From assembly GCF_029889905.1 (NCBI RefSeq), contig NZ_JARANZ010000002.1, positions 310,001 through 374,000 of the forward strand: a DNA stretch of 64,000 nt, in the 5' to 3' direction. This stretch comes from Chromohalobacter sp. 11-W (GTDB lineage Bacteria; Pseudomonadota; Gammaproteobacteria; Pseudomonadales; Halomonadaceae). Shown piece after piece: positions 17,680 through 26,433 of this stretch. The position numbers were made by a program, and so were the translations under genes. Within the stretch, counting starts at the first letter, position 1, and every line of letters starts with the position of its first letter. The notes beneath the pieces were generated by a model. The model did no database searches. It saw nothing but the letters and a program-made list of their open reading frames with translations, and was not told the DNA's origin.

Positions 17680-19494
17680 ATGAGCTTCGACGCCAAGCAT
17701 TTCCTCAAGACGGTTTCCGAGTCGCCCGGCGTGTACCGCATGCTGGATACCGACGGCGAAATCTTGTATGTAGGCAAAGCCAAGCGGCTCAAGGCACGTC
17801 TCGCCAGCTATTTTCGCGGTGCGCTCAACACCAAGACGCAAGCCCTGGTCGGCCGTATCGCGGATATCCAGGTCACCATCACGCGCACCGAAACCGAGGC
17901 GCTATTGCTCGAGCAGACGCTCATCAAGGAGCAGCGGCCGCCGTACAATATTCTCCTGCGCGACGATAAATCCTATCCGTTCATCTTCGTCTCGGATCGC
18001 CACCCTTATCCCGCACTCGAGTTCAAACGTGCGCGAGGAAAACGCGGCGACGGTCGCTACCTAGGCCCCTTCCCCAGTACGACTGCCGTCCGCGAGAGTC
18101 TAGCGTTGGTGCAGAAGATATTTCGTATCCGCAATTGTGAAGACAGCGTCTTCGCCCATCGCACAAGACCTTGTCTTCAATATCAGATACAACGCTGCAG
18201 CGCGCCCTGTGTCGACTATATCGGCCGCGAGGAATACCAGCGCGACATCGACCACGCCATCATGGCCCTGGATGGGCGCAGCGAGCAGGTGACCGCGCAA
18301 CTCACTCAGGACATGGAAGCCGCCAGTCAGGCACTGGACTTCGAGGAAGCCGCGCGCCTGCGCGACCAGATTCAGCAGCTGCGCCGCTTGCAGGAGCGTC
18401 AGATCGTCGACACTGGCGACGGCGATGCCGATATCTTTGCCCTCGCCGAGCGCCCGGGCGGCGTATGCATCAGCGCGCTGAGCGTACGTGGCGGACGCAT
18501 GCTCGGGGCACGCCACCACATGCCGCAAAACGGCCTGGACCTGACGGCGGAAGAACTACTCGGCGCGTTCATCAGCCATTATTACCTAGGCCATGATCGC
18601 GACATCCCCAGCGAGGTTATCACGGCCCTACCGCTCGTGGATGCCGATGTCATCCAGTCCGCACTCTCCGAACGCGCCGGCAAACGCATCCGTGTGGCGC
18701 ATCAGGTACGCGGTCATCGTGCCCAATGGCTCCGCCTGGCCAGCACCAACGCCGAACAGCACCTCACCAGCCAGTTGGCCAATCGCTCGCAGTTGGCCAA
18801 ACGCTTCGATGCCTTGCGCGAGGCGCTCGATATGCAGGAGACCCCGACACGTCTGGAGTGTTTCGATATCAGCCATAGCCACGGCGAAGCGACGGTCGCC
18901 TCATGTGTGGTTTTCGATCAGGACGGGCCGGTCAAATCCGATTATCGGCGGTTCAACATCGAAGGCGTCGCGGCGGGCGACGATTACGCGGCCATGCGCC
19001 AAGCGCTGACACGCCGCTACAAGCGCCTGATGCAGGACGAAAGCAAGCTGCCCGACGTACTTATCGTCGATGGCGGCAAGGGGCAGCTCAACATGGCGCG
19101 CGAGGTGCTAGAAGATGTCGGCATCATGAACACGCACCTGCTCGGCGTCGCCAAGGGTACGACACGCAAACCCGGCCTCGAGACGTTGTTCCTGGAAACC
19201 GTCGACAACGCCTTATCGCTCGATAGCGCCTCTCCCGGGTTGCACCTGATCCAGCATATCCGCGATGAGGCGCACCGCTTTGCAATTACCGGGCATCGCC
19301 AGCAACGCGACAAGCAGCGCCGCACCTCGACCCTGCAAGACATTCCCGGTGTCGGTCCCAAACGCCGCCGGGAGTTGCTGCGCTTCTTCGGCGGACTCCA
19401 GGGCGTCCGCCAGGCCAGCCGCGATGAACTAGCCCGAGTGCCCGGCATCAGCGCCCAAATGGCCACGACCATTCATCAGGCCTTGCATGGATGA
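17680..19494 (+). CDS. uvrC: UvrABC system protein C (excinuclease subunit)
   Basis: Makes both incisions in nucleotide excision repair. The 604-residue protein has the N-terminal GIY-YIG nuclease (SPGVYRMLDTDGEILYVGKAK, about 10-31 region), a UVR domain for UvrB binding (about 200-235, with LDFEEAARLRDQI), the RNase H-like second nuclease (ECFDISHSHGE and DVLIVDGGKGQL), and a C-terminal double helix-hairpin-helix (DIPGVGPKRRRELLRFFG). Length and start (ATG at 17680) are standard. It is 96 bases downstream of gacA. Confidence 0.97.
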   Translation: MSFDAKHFLKTVSESPGVYRMLDTDGEILYVGKAKRLKARLASYFRGALNTKTQALVGRIADIQVTITRTETEALLLEQTLIKEQRPPYNILLRDDKSYPFIFVSDRHPYPALEFKRARGKRGDGRYLGPFPSTTAVRESLALVQKIFRIRNCEDSVFAHRTRPCLQYQIQRCSAPCVDYIGREEYQRDIDHAIMALDGRSEQVTAQLTQDMEAASQALDFEEAARLRDQIQQLRRLQERQIVDTGDGDADIFALAERPGGVCISALSVRGGRMLGARHHMPQNGLDLTAEELLGAFISHYYLGHDRDIPSEVITALPLVDADVIQSALSERAGKRIRVAHQVRGHRAQWLRLASTNAEQHLTSQLANRSQLAKRFDALREALDMQETPTRLECFDISHSHGEATVASCVVFDQDGPVKSDYRRFNIEGVAAGDDYAAMRQALTRRYKRLMQDESKLPDVLIVDGGKGQLNMAREVLEDVGIMNTHLLGVAKGTTRKPGLETLFLETVDNALSLDSASPGLHLIQHIRDEAHRFAITGHRQQRDKQRRTSTLQDIPGVGPKRRRELLRFFGGLQGVRQASRDELARVPGISAQMATTIHQALHG

Positions 19495-19558
19495 GCCATG
19501 AGCGGAAAGATACAATGGCACGACGATCTCATTCACCAGTCAGGACTTACATCGCTCG

Positions 19559-20107
19559 ATGAACATCCCCAACTTATTGACGCTTGCTCGAATCGTGTTC
19601 ATTCCCTTGCTGGTGATCGCCTTCTACCTCCCTTATTCCTGGAGCATGCTCCTGTGCGCGGGATTGTTCGGGCTTGCGGCTGTGACCGACTGGCTCGACG
19701 GTTACCTGGCTCGTCGCTGGAATCAGAGCACCCCCTTCGGCGCCTTTCTCGACCCCGTAGCGGACAAGCTCATGGTCGCCGTCGCCCTAGCCCTGCTGAT
19801 CGAACGCTTCGACGCCGTGTGGCTGACACTACCGGGCCTGGTCATCATCGGTCGGGAAATCGTCATCTCGGCGTTGCGCGAATGGATGGCGGAAATCGGC
19901 AAGCGGGGTAGTGTCTCTGTTTCGTGGGTAGGAAAACTAAAAACCACCCTACAGATGGTTTCACTGTTGCTGTTACTCGGCTTCACGCCTGGTTCGATGA
20001 TAGCCAGCCTGGGCGTCGTGCTTCTTTACGTCGCCGCCGCGTTGACGCTGTGGTCGATGTTCCAGTACCTGCGCGCAGCGTGGCCGGAATTGACGCGCTC
20101 CATGTGA
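19559..20107 (+). CDS. pgsA: CDP-diacylglycerol-glycerol-3-phosphate 3-phosphatidyltransferase
   Basis: Makes phosphatidylglycerophosphate, the first committed step to phosphatidylglycerol and cardiolipin, in the inner membrane. The 182-residue protein has the CDP-alcohol phosphotransferase motif D-G-x2-A-R-x8-G-x3-D-x3-D in residues 47-69 (DGYLARRW ... [10 protein letters not shown]) with the preceding D44, and four to six hydrophobic helices. The ATG at 19559 gives the standard N-terminus [11 protein letters not shown]. It lies 64 bases after uvrC and precedes the tRNA operon. Confidence 0.96.
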   Translation: MNIPNLLTLARIVFIPLLVIAFYLPYSWSMLLCAGLFGLAAVTDWLDGYLARRWNQSTPFGAFLDPVADKLMVAVALALLIERFDAVWLTLPGLVIIGREIVISALREWMAEIGKRGSVSVSWVGKLKTTLQMVSLLLLLGFTPGSMIASLGVVLLYVAAALTLWSMFQYLRAAWPELTRSM

Positions 20108-20141
20108 GCACCATTTTTACTTTGGAGAAGCACATAAACGT

Positions 20142-20169
20142 TTGACATTCACAGGCTTATCTCTATAAT
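20142..20169 (+). promoter_or_regulatory. Consensus sigma-70 promoter of the tRNA Gly-Cys-Leu cluster
   Basis: TTGACA (20142-20147), 16-bp spacer, TATAAT (20164-20169): both hexamers are perfect. The tRNA-Gly 5' end is 16 bases past the -10, which places the start site about 9 bases ahead of the mature RNA. Confidence 0.9.
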
Positions 20170-20184
20170 ACGTCCTCGAGTTCG

Positions 20185-20259
20185 GCGGGAATAGCTCAGT
20201 GGTAGAGCATCGCCTTGCCAAGGCGAGGGTCGCGAGTTCGAATCTCGTTTCCCGCTCCA
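20185..20259 (+). tRNA. tRNA-Gly (GCC)
   Basis: A 75-base cloverleaf with encoded CCA. The acceptor stem GCGGGAA pairs with TTCCCGC. The anticodon loop TTGCCAA gives anticodon GCC. It is the first of three tRNAs behind a consensus promoter; the Gly-Cys-Leu order after pgsA is conserved in related bacteria. Confidence 0.97.
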
Positions 20260-20286
20260 GAACTTAAGAGTATTGGAATGGTCAAT

Positions 20287-20337
20287 GAGGGTCGCAAGCT
20301 GGAACGCCAGCCCGGTCGAATCTCGTTTCCCGCTCCA
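20287..20337 (+). repeat. Partial duplicate of the tRNA-Gly 3' end
   Basis: Bases 20316-20337 repeat exactly the last 22 bases of tRNA-Gly (20238-20259), from the T-loop through the CCA end. Nine more bases (GAGGGTCGC, 20287-20295) repeat tRNA-Gly 20225-20233. Between the two matching blocks are 20 unrelated bases where the true tRNA has four. It cannot fold as a tRNA. It is either a decayed second tRNA-Gly gene or a footprint of integration at the tRNA 3' end. Confidence 0.8.
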
Positions 20338-20375
20338 AACTCGAACGTTGATTCGTTGTTAAACGATTGCAACAA

Positions 20376-20449
20376 GGCTGGATGGCAGAGTGGTGATGCA
20401 GCGGACTGCAACTCCGTGTACGCCGGTTCGATTCCGACTCCAGCCTCCA
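20376..20449 (+). tRNA. tRNA-Cys (GCA)
   Basis: A 74-base cloverleaf with encoded CCA. The anticodon stem-loop GCGGA-CTGCAAC-TCCGT gives anticodon GCA. The acceptor stem GGCTGGA pairs with TCCAGCC. Confidence 0.96.
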
Positions 20450-20483
20450 TTTCTTCTGCGGTGTTCCCCTTACGTATCCGTTA

Positions 20484-20570
20484 GCCCGGATGGCGAAATT
20501 GGTAGACGCAAGAGACTTAAAATCTCTCGGTGGTAACACCGTGCCGGTTCAAGTCCGGCTCCGGGCACCA
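20484..20570 (+). tRNA. tRNA-Leu (TAA)
   Basis: An 87-base class II tRNA with a long variable arm and encoded CCA. The anticodon loop CTTAAAA gives anticodon TAA (UUA/UUG). The acceptor stem GCCCGGA pairs with TCCGGGC. Confidence 0.96.
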
Positions 20571-20606
20571 GTAGTATCAAGCGCTTGGCGCCCTCTCCTG
20601 CCAGCA

Positions 20607-20640
20607 TTTTTTCCGACAGCCTCTTTTTTCCGACAGCCTC
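20607..20640. repeat. Perfect 17-bp tandem duplication after tRNA-Leu
   Basis: TTTTTTCCGACAGCCTC occurs twice without a gap (20607-20623, 20624-20640). Each copy carries a six-T run. The first T run follows a weak TGGC/GCCA stem (about 20587-20605), so this may be a doubled termination region of the tRNA operon. Confidence 0.6.
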
Positions 20641-20676
20641 TAAAGTATCGATGACGTGTTCACCACACTCTCGGGC

Positions 20677-21486
20677 TCAGTGCGCCGGCATGCTGGCGTG
20701 ATGACTCGGCGATGAGACCGTGGCGTGCCAGATGGACTGACGCCCACGCCCATCCGCCAATGCCATTAGGCCTTCCAGGTCGTCGATCCGGATTTCTCGC
20801 CCCTTTGCAGTGAGCAATTCCAAGTCTTGGAAACGTCCTAATAGACGGCTCACCGTCTCGACCGCCAGCCCCAGATAATTGCCGATATCACTACGCGACA
20901 TGGACAGACGGAAGCTAAACGGCGAGTAACCTTGTTGCCGAAAGCGCGTCGACAAGGCAAGCAGAAAGCTGGCTAAGCGAACATCGGACGTTCTATTCAG
21001 AAATAGACGTACCATCATGCGCTCCTGATGCAGGGCGCGACTCATCACCCTTAGAAAACAACCGTTCATGCCCAGCTCACTCGGTCTTTTTTGGGCAAGC
21101 TCTTCGAGTGCTTCAGGCAATATTTCGCAGACGGATGTCGTCTCCAATGCCTGCGTCACCCCTGGATGAAAACCACTACTGATGGCATCTAGCCCCACCA
21201 CTTCGCCCGGCAAATAAAACTGGGTAATGTGTTCTTCATTGGTGATATCACGATAGACTTGCTTCAAGCTTCCGCAGCGAACGATATACAGGCTCTTGAA
21301 CTCTTCGCCTTGTGCGAATAGCGTTTGGCGCTTTCTCAAAGGCGACACCTGACGACTGATCGTACTGAACGTTTCCAGCTCGCCCACCGACAAGGGTGCT
21401 GGCAAGCACATGTTGCTCAAACGATAAGTTTGCCTCGGGTGCTCGGACGGTGCCGCAAATCGAGATGCTTTATATTGTGATGTCAT
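20677..21486 (-). CDS. FNR/ANR-like Crp-family regulator lacking two Fe-S ligands
   Basis: A 269-residue Crp/Fnr-family regulator that follows FNR closely over the sensor, dimerisation helix and winged helix. The recognition helix AVETVSRLLGRF has the same E210/S213/R214 contacts as FNR, so TTGAT-type half-sites are expected. Of the four FNR cluster cysteines only two are matched: C27 (FNR C29, in NMCLPAPLS) and C120 (FNR C122, in TSVCEI). The positions of FNR C20 and C23 are Arg18 and Tyr21. A standard oxygen-labile [4Fe-4S] cluster is therefore unlikely. The ATG at 21486 has AGGGA about 8 bases upstream. There is a 20-residue C-terminal extension with several His. It is a single gene; no denitrification or haem genes adjoin it. 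Confidence 0.88.
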   Translation of the reverse strand: MTSQYKASRFAAPSEHPRQTYRLSNMCLPAPLSVGELETFSTISRQVSPLRKRQTLFAQGEEFKSLYIVRCGSLKQVYRDITNEEHITQFYLPGEVVGLDAISSGFHPGVTQALETTSVCEILPEALEELAQKRPSELGMNGCFLRVMSRALHQERMMVRLFLNRTSDVRLASFLLALSTRFRQQGYSPFSFRLSMSRSDIGNYLGLAVETVSRLLGRFQDLELLTAKGREIRIDDLEGLMALADGRGRQSIWHATVSSPSHHASMPAH

Positions 21487-21670
21487 CGTAGACTCCCTGC
21501 GTCTGAATCGAGTTTTCAGTATGCGGGAGAGTCTTTTTGATCACAGTTTGATATTCGCGTTTACATGTCTGGTTTTTCTCATGCCGATCACGAATTGCCT
21601 CGTATCATGACACTCATCAAAGTCATGTGAGGCAACTCGCACTAGACTGTTTCATCCGCCAACAAAGCCC

Positions 21671-22126
21671 TTACATCGAGGCAAGGCGCTCTTTATCGTA
21701 AGTGCCTGACATGCGCACCAGTGCCAGCGCCTCGTCTCGAGAGGAGACCCGTTCGACGCGTACGAGTTCATCGCTTAGACGCACTGCTCCGCCCGTGCGT
21801 TCGGCCAACACCGACTCGAGCGTTTGCGTATCCAATTCGTCCTCGAAATGCAACGTATCCACCTGCGCAGTATCGCGACTCGGCAAGTAGATCGTGCCAT
21901 TGGAAAAGTCGATGGCGTAGGCGATGACCCCGGGGATGATATAAAACAACAGGCCCACGCCATCGGCTACCGCCACTGCAGGGTCGATACGCCCACTGGG
22001 CTGCCCTTTGCGCTCGGGATAGAACACTGTCCCGCACCCTGCCAGCGTCGTGGTGGTAGCCACGATGGTCAGTGCCGCTATCCAGCGGCGAGCCTGGGAG
22101 ACTTTCCGATCGTGTATGGCACTCAT
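21671..22126 (-). CDS. Predicted lipoprotein of unknown function
   Basis: A 151-residue protein with a lipoprotein signal: a hydrophobic stretch (about 15-28) and the lipobox LAGC near residue 31, followed by GTVFYPERKGQPSGRIDP. A second hydrophobic segment (VGLLFYIIPGVIAYAIDF, about 57-74) and 'NGTIYLP' follow, a pattern seen in small Gly/Pro envelope lipoproteins; the C-terminal half is acidic and hydrophilic. No catalytic motif is seen. The ATG at 22126 has AGGA about 9 bases upstream; a GTG one codon earlier is possible. I do not assign a named family. Confidence 0.7.
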   Translation of the reverse strand: MSAIHDRKVSQARRWIAALTIVATTTTLAGCGTVFYPERKGQPSGRIDPAVAVADGVGLLFYIIPGVIAYAIDFSNGTIYLPSRDTAQVDTLHFEDELDTQTLESVLAERTGGAVRLSDELVRVERVSSRDEALALVRMSGTYDKERLASM

Positions 22127-22386
22127 CACTTTATCCTCTTACCCTGTTCACATACATTATTCAAGATCAAGACTAGGGCATCCATAAGCCGGGTATTACA
22201 CGCGTAAGGATATCGCAAACTTCGCAGCAACGTGAGCCCGCCCTCACCGGGCTCGACGTCCGCTCCGGCGCCCCAATGCGCATCGCTTTTGCCGCGTTTA
22301 CGCCTTGACCGTACAATATCCCCATTTGCCGCGCCGCTTCAGGGCGACGCGATGTTTAGGCCCCGAATCCAAGGAACCGCTTGTCC

Positions 22387-24108
22387 ATGCGCGCCAGTCA
22401 ATTATTGATCTCCACCCTCAAGGAAACTCCCGCCGATGCCGACATCGTCAGCCATCAGTTGATGCTGCGTGCGGGCATGATTCGCCGCCTGAGCTCGGGG
22501 CTCTATACCTGGCTACCCTTGGGGCTGCGCACGCTTCGCAAGGTCGAGAACATCGTGCGCGAGGAAATGAACCGCGCTGGCGCTCAGGAAGTCCTGATGC
22601 CAGCGATCCAACCGGCGGAGTTGTGGCAGGAATCTGGACGCTGGGACCAATACGGCAACCTGCTACTGCGCATTCGTGACCGCCATGATCGTGATTTCTG
22701 CTACGGCCCGACGCACGAGGAAGTGATCACCGACCTGGTGCGCAACGAAATACGCTCCTACAAGCAGGTGCCCTCCAACTTCTACCAGATCCAGACCAAG
22801 TTCCGTGACGAAACGCGACCGCGCTTCGGCGTGATGCGTGCCCGCGAGTTCATCATGAAGGATGCCTACTCGTTCGATATCGACCAGGCCGGTCTCCAGC
22901 GCTCCTACGACGTGATGTACGACGCCTACATGCGCATCTTCACGCGCCTGGGGTTGGATTTCCGCGCCGTGGAAGCCGACAACGGCGACATCGGCGGCAC
23001 CGGCTCCCACGAGTTTCAGGTGCTGGCCGATTCCGGCGAGGACGCGGTGGTCTTTTCCACGTCGTCAGACTACGCGGCCAACATGGAGAAAGCCGAGGCG
23101 CTCCCCGCCCCGCTGGGGGAGACTCCCGAACGCGCCGCGCCCCAGGAAGAACTGCGTCTGGTCGATACGCCTAATGCGCGCACTATCGCCACCTTGGTGG
23201 AGCAACATGGCCTGGCCATCGAGAAAACCATCAAGACATTGATGGTGCATGCCGCAGAAGGCGGTCTGGTCGCCTTGCTGGTGCGTGGCGATCACGAACT
23301 CAACGAGGTCAAGGCCGAGAACCTACCCGAGGTTGCCGCGCCTCTGACCATGGCCAATGAAGCGGAAATTCGTCAGGCGGTGGGCGCCGGCCCCGGCTCG
23401 CTGGGACCAGTCAATCTGGACATGCCGTTGATCATCGATCGCAGCGTGGCGCTGATGAGCGACTTCGGTGCCGGCGCCAACATCGATGGCCAGCACTATT
23501 TCGGCATCAACTGGGAACGCGACGTCGCCCTGCCCAAGGTGGCCGACCTGCGCAACGTGGTCGAGGGGGATCCCTCGCCGGACGGTAAAGGCACACTAGC
23601 CATCGCACGCGGCATCGAGGTCGGTCACGTCTTCCAGCTAGGCACGAAGTATTCCACGGCGATGAATGCCACCGTGCTCGATGCTAATGGCCAGGCAGTT
23701 CCACTGCTGATGGGTTGCTATGGCATTGGCGTCACTCGGGTCGTCGCCGCCGCCATCGAGCAGAGCCACGATGCCGGGGGCATCATCTGGCCGAATGCCA
23801 TCGCGCCGTTCGAAGTCACGCTCGTACCCATGAACGCGCATAAATCCGAGCGCGTTCGCGAGTATGCCGAAACCCTTTATCAGCAACTCAGCGACGCCGG
23901 CGTCGACGTACTCATCGATGATCGCGACCTGCGCCCGGGTGTCAAATTCGCCGATCAGGAACTCACCGGGATTCCGCACCGTGTCGTGATCGGCGAACGC
24001 GGACTGGATAACGGCGAGCTGGAGTACAAAGGACGCCGCGATAGTGAAGTCACCATGGTCCCCGTCGATACGATGCTCGATTTCCTGCGTCAACGCCTGA
24101 CATCCTGA
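22387..24108 (+). CDS. proS: Prolyl-tRNA synthetase, bacterial type with editing domain
   Basis: Class II synthetase that charges tRNA-Pro. The 573-residue protein has motif 1 near [11 protein letters not shown], motif 2 ([23 protein letters not shown] region), the inserted editing domain between about residues 225 and 400 (which clears Ala-tRNA-Pro), motif 3 ([11 protein letters not shown]) and the C-terminal anticodon domain. The start is ambiguous: ATG at 22387 matches the family N-terminus, but the AAGGA at 22371-22375 is better spaced for the TTG at 22381, which would add two residues. Confidence 0.95.
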   Translation: MRASQLLISTLKETPADADIVSHQLMLRAGMIRRLSSGLYTWLPLGLRTLRKVENIVREEMNRAGAQEVLMPAIQPAELWQESGRWDQYGNLLLRIRDRHDRDFCYGPTHEEVITDLVRNEIRSYKQVPSNFYQIQTKFRDETRPRFGVMRAREFIMKDAYSFDIDQAGLQRSYDVMYDAYMRIFTRLGLDFRAVEADNGDIGGTGSHEFQVLADSGEDAVVFSTSSDYAANMEKAEALPAPLGETPERAAPQEELRLVDTPNARTIATLVEQHGLAIEKTIKTLMVHAAEGGLVALLVRGDHELNEVKAENLPEVAAPLTMANEAEIRQAVGAGPGSLGPVNLDMPLIIDRSVALMSDFGAGANIDGQHYFGINWERDVALPKVADLRNVVEGDPSPDGKGTLAIARGIEVGHVFQLGTKYSTAMNATVLDANGQAVPLLMGCYGIGVTRVVAAAIEQSHDAGGIIWPNAIAPFEVTLVPMNAHKSERVREYAETLYQQLSDAGVDVLIDDRDLRPGVKFADQELTGIPHRVVIGERGLDNGELEYKGRRDSEVTMVPVDTMLDFLRQRLTS

Positions 24109-24114
24109 TCGACA

Positions 24115-24152
24115 CCGGGGCCTGCCCTGCGCGGCATGCCCCGGACTCCCTT
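24115..24152 (+). terminator. Probable terminator of proS
   Basis: A hairpin CCGGGGC-c-TGCC / GGCA-t-GCCCCGG (24115-24144) starts 6 bases after the proS stop. The following tract (ACTCCCTTTCC) is only modestly T-rich, so the call is moderate. Confidence 0.5.
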
Positions 24153-24325
24153 TCCCCCACCTTGGTTCACTGCCAAGATATTGGTCAGAAACCATTCTCA
24201 ACGCAGTTCGCAGTCCGCGCGTTCTTGGCCATGCATACGCCTTGCGCGTCACATAACAACAATTCGCCCGAGCCCATACGGCAGCTGAACACCGAGGCGC
24301 CAAGGGTCTTTGGACATGGCATAGG

Positions 24326-26413
24326 ATGTCGCATGACGACTCATCTTTGCTTCGACAACCACCGGCGGTGCCCCGCATGACGCCCGATACCGCCGGCCAA
24401 TTACACCGCTTGCGTCAAGAACAACGTCGTAACAGCGTACTTTTCCGCGTGTTTGCGGTAGGCAGCGGGATCGCTATCGTGGCGTCTCTGCTATTCGAAC
24501 AACATCTATCCTGGTTAATGGCGATCACCATCATGGTGATGCTGATGGGCGCGCTGCTGCGACATCGCATGGCCCAGCAAACACGCCACAACATTGCGCA
24601 ATGGGAAGCGCTGATGCAGGCACAACAGCGCCAGGCGGCTCAACAGGAAGCTTGGCGGCGCATGCGTGAGCTTCTACAGTGCGATCTCGACGAGGACGCC
24701 TTCCTGCGCGCCTTGCTCGACACCACGGCCGAAGTACTGGGGTCGGCGCGCATCAGCCTCTGGTTCCTTGACAGTGAAGATCGCACCTTGACCTGTCGCA
24801 TGGCTCTCGACCCTGCGCTCAATGGCCTCACACTCTCGCCCCTGGGGCTGGATAACTATCTTGCCTCGCTGGTACAAAACCCTTGCCTGGTCACGCACGA
24901 TGCACAGCACGATGATCGCTTGAGTGGCCTGGGCAACTATCTGCGTGCCCATAGCATTCACTCCATGCTGGACGTAGGGATCTTCGTCGGCGGTGAGCTG
25001 CGCGGGGCAATCTGTTGCGAGTCGACCTACTCGCGCGAATGGCATGGCGATGAAATCACTAGCCTGACGGGATTCGCGGGACTGCTCTCCCAGTTTTCGG
25101 AATCCTTGCGCCGTCGCGAGGTAGAGCATGACCTGTATCGCCAGCTCCACCACGACGAAGTCTCGGGACTGGCAACACTGAGAGGACTCCTCGAGCGCCT
25201 GCAAGCGTTGACACAACGCGACGAGACATTTCACCTACTGGTGCTGCGGCTGGGCGGTCTCGGCCATATCAACGAGACACTCGGCCAGCAGGCCGGTGAT
25301 GAAGCGATTCGCCAGGTAGCCGAGAAGCTCAAGGAACGCCTGACCGAGTTGCAAGGCAGCATTCACGTCGGCCGGCTCCCGGCCAATCGCCTGTTGATCG
25401 CGATTCCCAGGCAAACGGATGAGTCACTGCGCCGTTACTGCCTGGAGCGGCTTCTTTCACTCAGCGAGAACAGCTGGCGTATCTTCGGCACGCCCAGCCA
25501 GCTGCGTTTCAATGCCGGTGTGGCACGCTATCCGCTCGACGCCCAGGATATCGAATCGCTGCTACAACGCGCCGAACTCGCGGTGCAGCACGCACGCGAG
25601 ACACCACCGCCCCACTTGGCGTTCTACACCAGCCAACTAAGCGATTGGGAACAGCGCCTCAATCGCCTGGAACGCGAACTACGCACGGCGCTCGACGAAC
25701 ACCAGTTTCGTCTATATCTACAAGGCCAGTTCGATCCCGCGGGACGTCTGGCAGGCGCCGAAGTGCTTTTGCGCTGGCAACATCCACGCGAAGGGCTACT
25801 GGCACCAGGCAGCTTCATTGCCGAAGCCGAGTACAGCGGCTTGATCCGTCCCATGGGGCAGTGGGTGCTTGACCAGGCCTGCGCCTTGCTCGGCGGCGCG
25901 CTACATGGCAGTGAGCTGTCGCTATCGGTCAACGTCTCAGTACAGCAGCTTCATGATGACGCCTTCATGACGCATCTGGCGCAACTGCTCGAGCGCCATG
26001 CCTTCGCGCCTCGGCGGCTGATCCTGGAAGTCGTCGAATCGCTCCTCGTCACACCGGGTATCGCCGCCAGGCTCAATGCGCTGCGTGAACTCGGCGTGCG
26101 TCTCGCCCTCGACGATTTCGGAACAGGCTATTCGTCGCTGCGCTATCTACAAGATTTTCGCGTCGACGAGATCAAGATCGACAAGGTTTTCGTCGATGCC
26201 ATCGCACCGCACCGCGATGCACCGTTAGTGCGCTCGATCATCGCACTGGGTAAGGCACTGGAGCTTCGCGTGGTCGCTGAAGGCGTGGAAAACGCGGCAC
26301 AGCAAGACTATCTAAGCGCACGTGGCATCGACTTTCTGCAAGGCTACTATCTGGCACACCCCGAGCCGGTGGATACATTCTTGCGCCGCATGGAAAAGAC
26401 GCCGCCAGGATAG
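24326..26413 (+). CDS. GAF / degenerate GGDEF / EAL-domain c-di-GMP phosphodiesterase
   Basis: A 695-residue signalling protein. Order: two membrane helices near the N-terminus (about 38-75), a coiled stretch, a GAF domain (about 105-255), a degenerate diguanylate-cyclase domain (about 270-435) in which the GGDEF signature is replaced by LPANR, and a C-terminal EAL domain (about 445-690). The EAL motif reads E479-V-L (EVLLRW), the DDFGTGYSS loop is intact (596-604), and KIDK, AEGVEN and QGYYLAHP are present, so c-di-GMP hydrolysis is likely while cyclase activity is not. The start at 24326 is uncertain; the next in-frame ATG is at 24377 and neither has a good ribosome-binding site. It is a single gene convergent with the FKBP gene. 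Confidence 0.88.
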   Translation: MSHDDSSLLRQPPAVPRMTPDTAGQLHRLRQEQRRNSVLFRVFAVGSGIAIVASLLFEQHLSWLMAITIMVMLMGALLRHRMAQQTRHNIAQWEALMQAQQRQAAQQEAWRRMRELLQCDLDEDAFLRALLDTTAEVLGSARISLWFLDSEDRTLTCRMALDPALNGLTLSPLGLDNYLASLVQNPCLVTHDAQHDDRLSGLGNYLRAHSIHSMLDVGIFVGGELRGAICCESTYSREWHGDEITSLTGFAGLLSQFSESLRRREVEHDLYRQLHHDEVSGLATLRGLLERLQALTQRDETFHLLVLRLGGLGHINETLGQQAGDEAIRQVAEKLKERLTELQGSIHVGRLPANRLLIAIPRQTDESLRRYCLERLLSLSENSWRIFGTPSQLRFNAGVARYPLDAQDIESLLQRAELAVQHARETPPPHLAFYTSQLSDWEQRLNRLERELRTALDEHQFRLYLQGQFDPAGRLAGAEVLLRWQHPREGLLAPGSFIAEAEYSGLIRPMGQWVLDQACALLGGALHGSELSLSVNVSVQQLHDDAFMTHLAQLLERHAFAPRRLILEVVESLLVTPGIAARLNALRELGVRLALDDFGTGYSSLRYLQDFRVDEIKIDKVFVDAIAPHRDAPLVRSIIALGKALELRVVAEGVENAAQQDYLSARGIDFLQGYYLAHPEPVDTFLRRMEKTPPG

Positions 26414-26433
26414 ATGCCCCCAAGGAGCAGCAG

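Noticed and set aside
21530-21560. FNR box ahead of the FNR-like gene
   Set aside because: Two TTGAT half-sites occur (TTGATCACAGTTTGAT), but they are direct and not inverted and the spacing is wrong.
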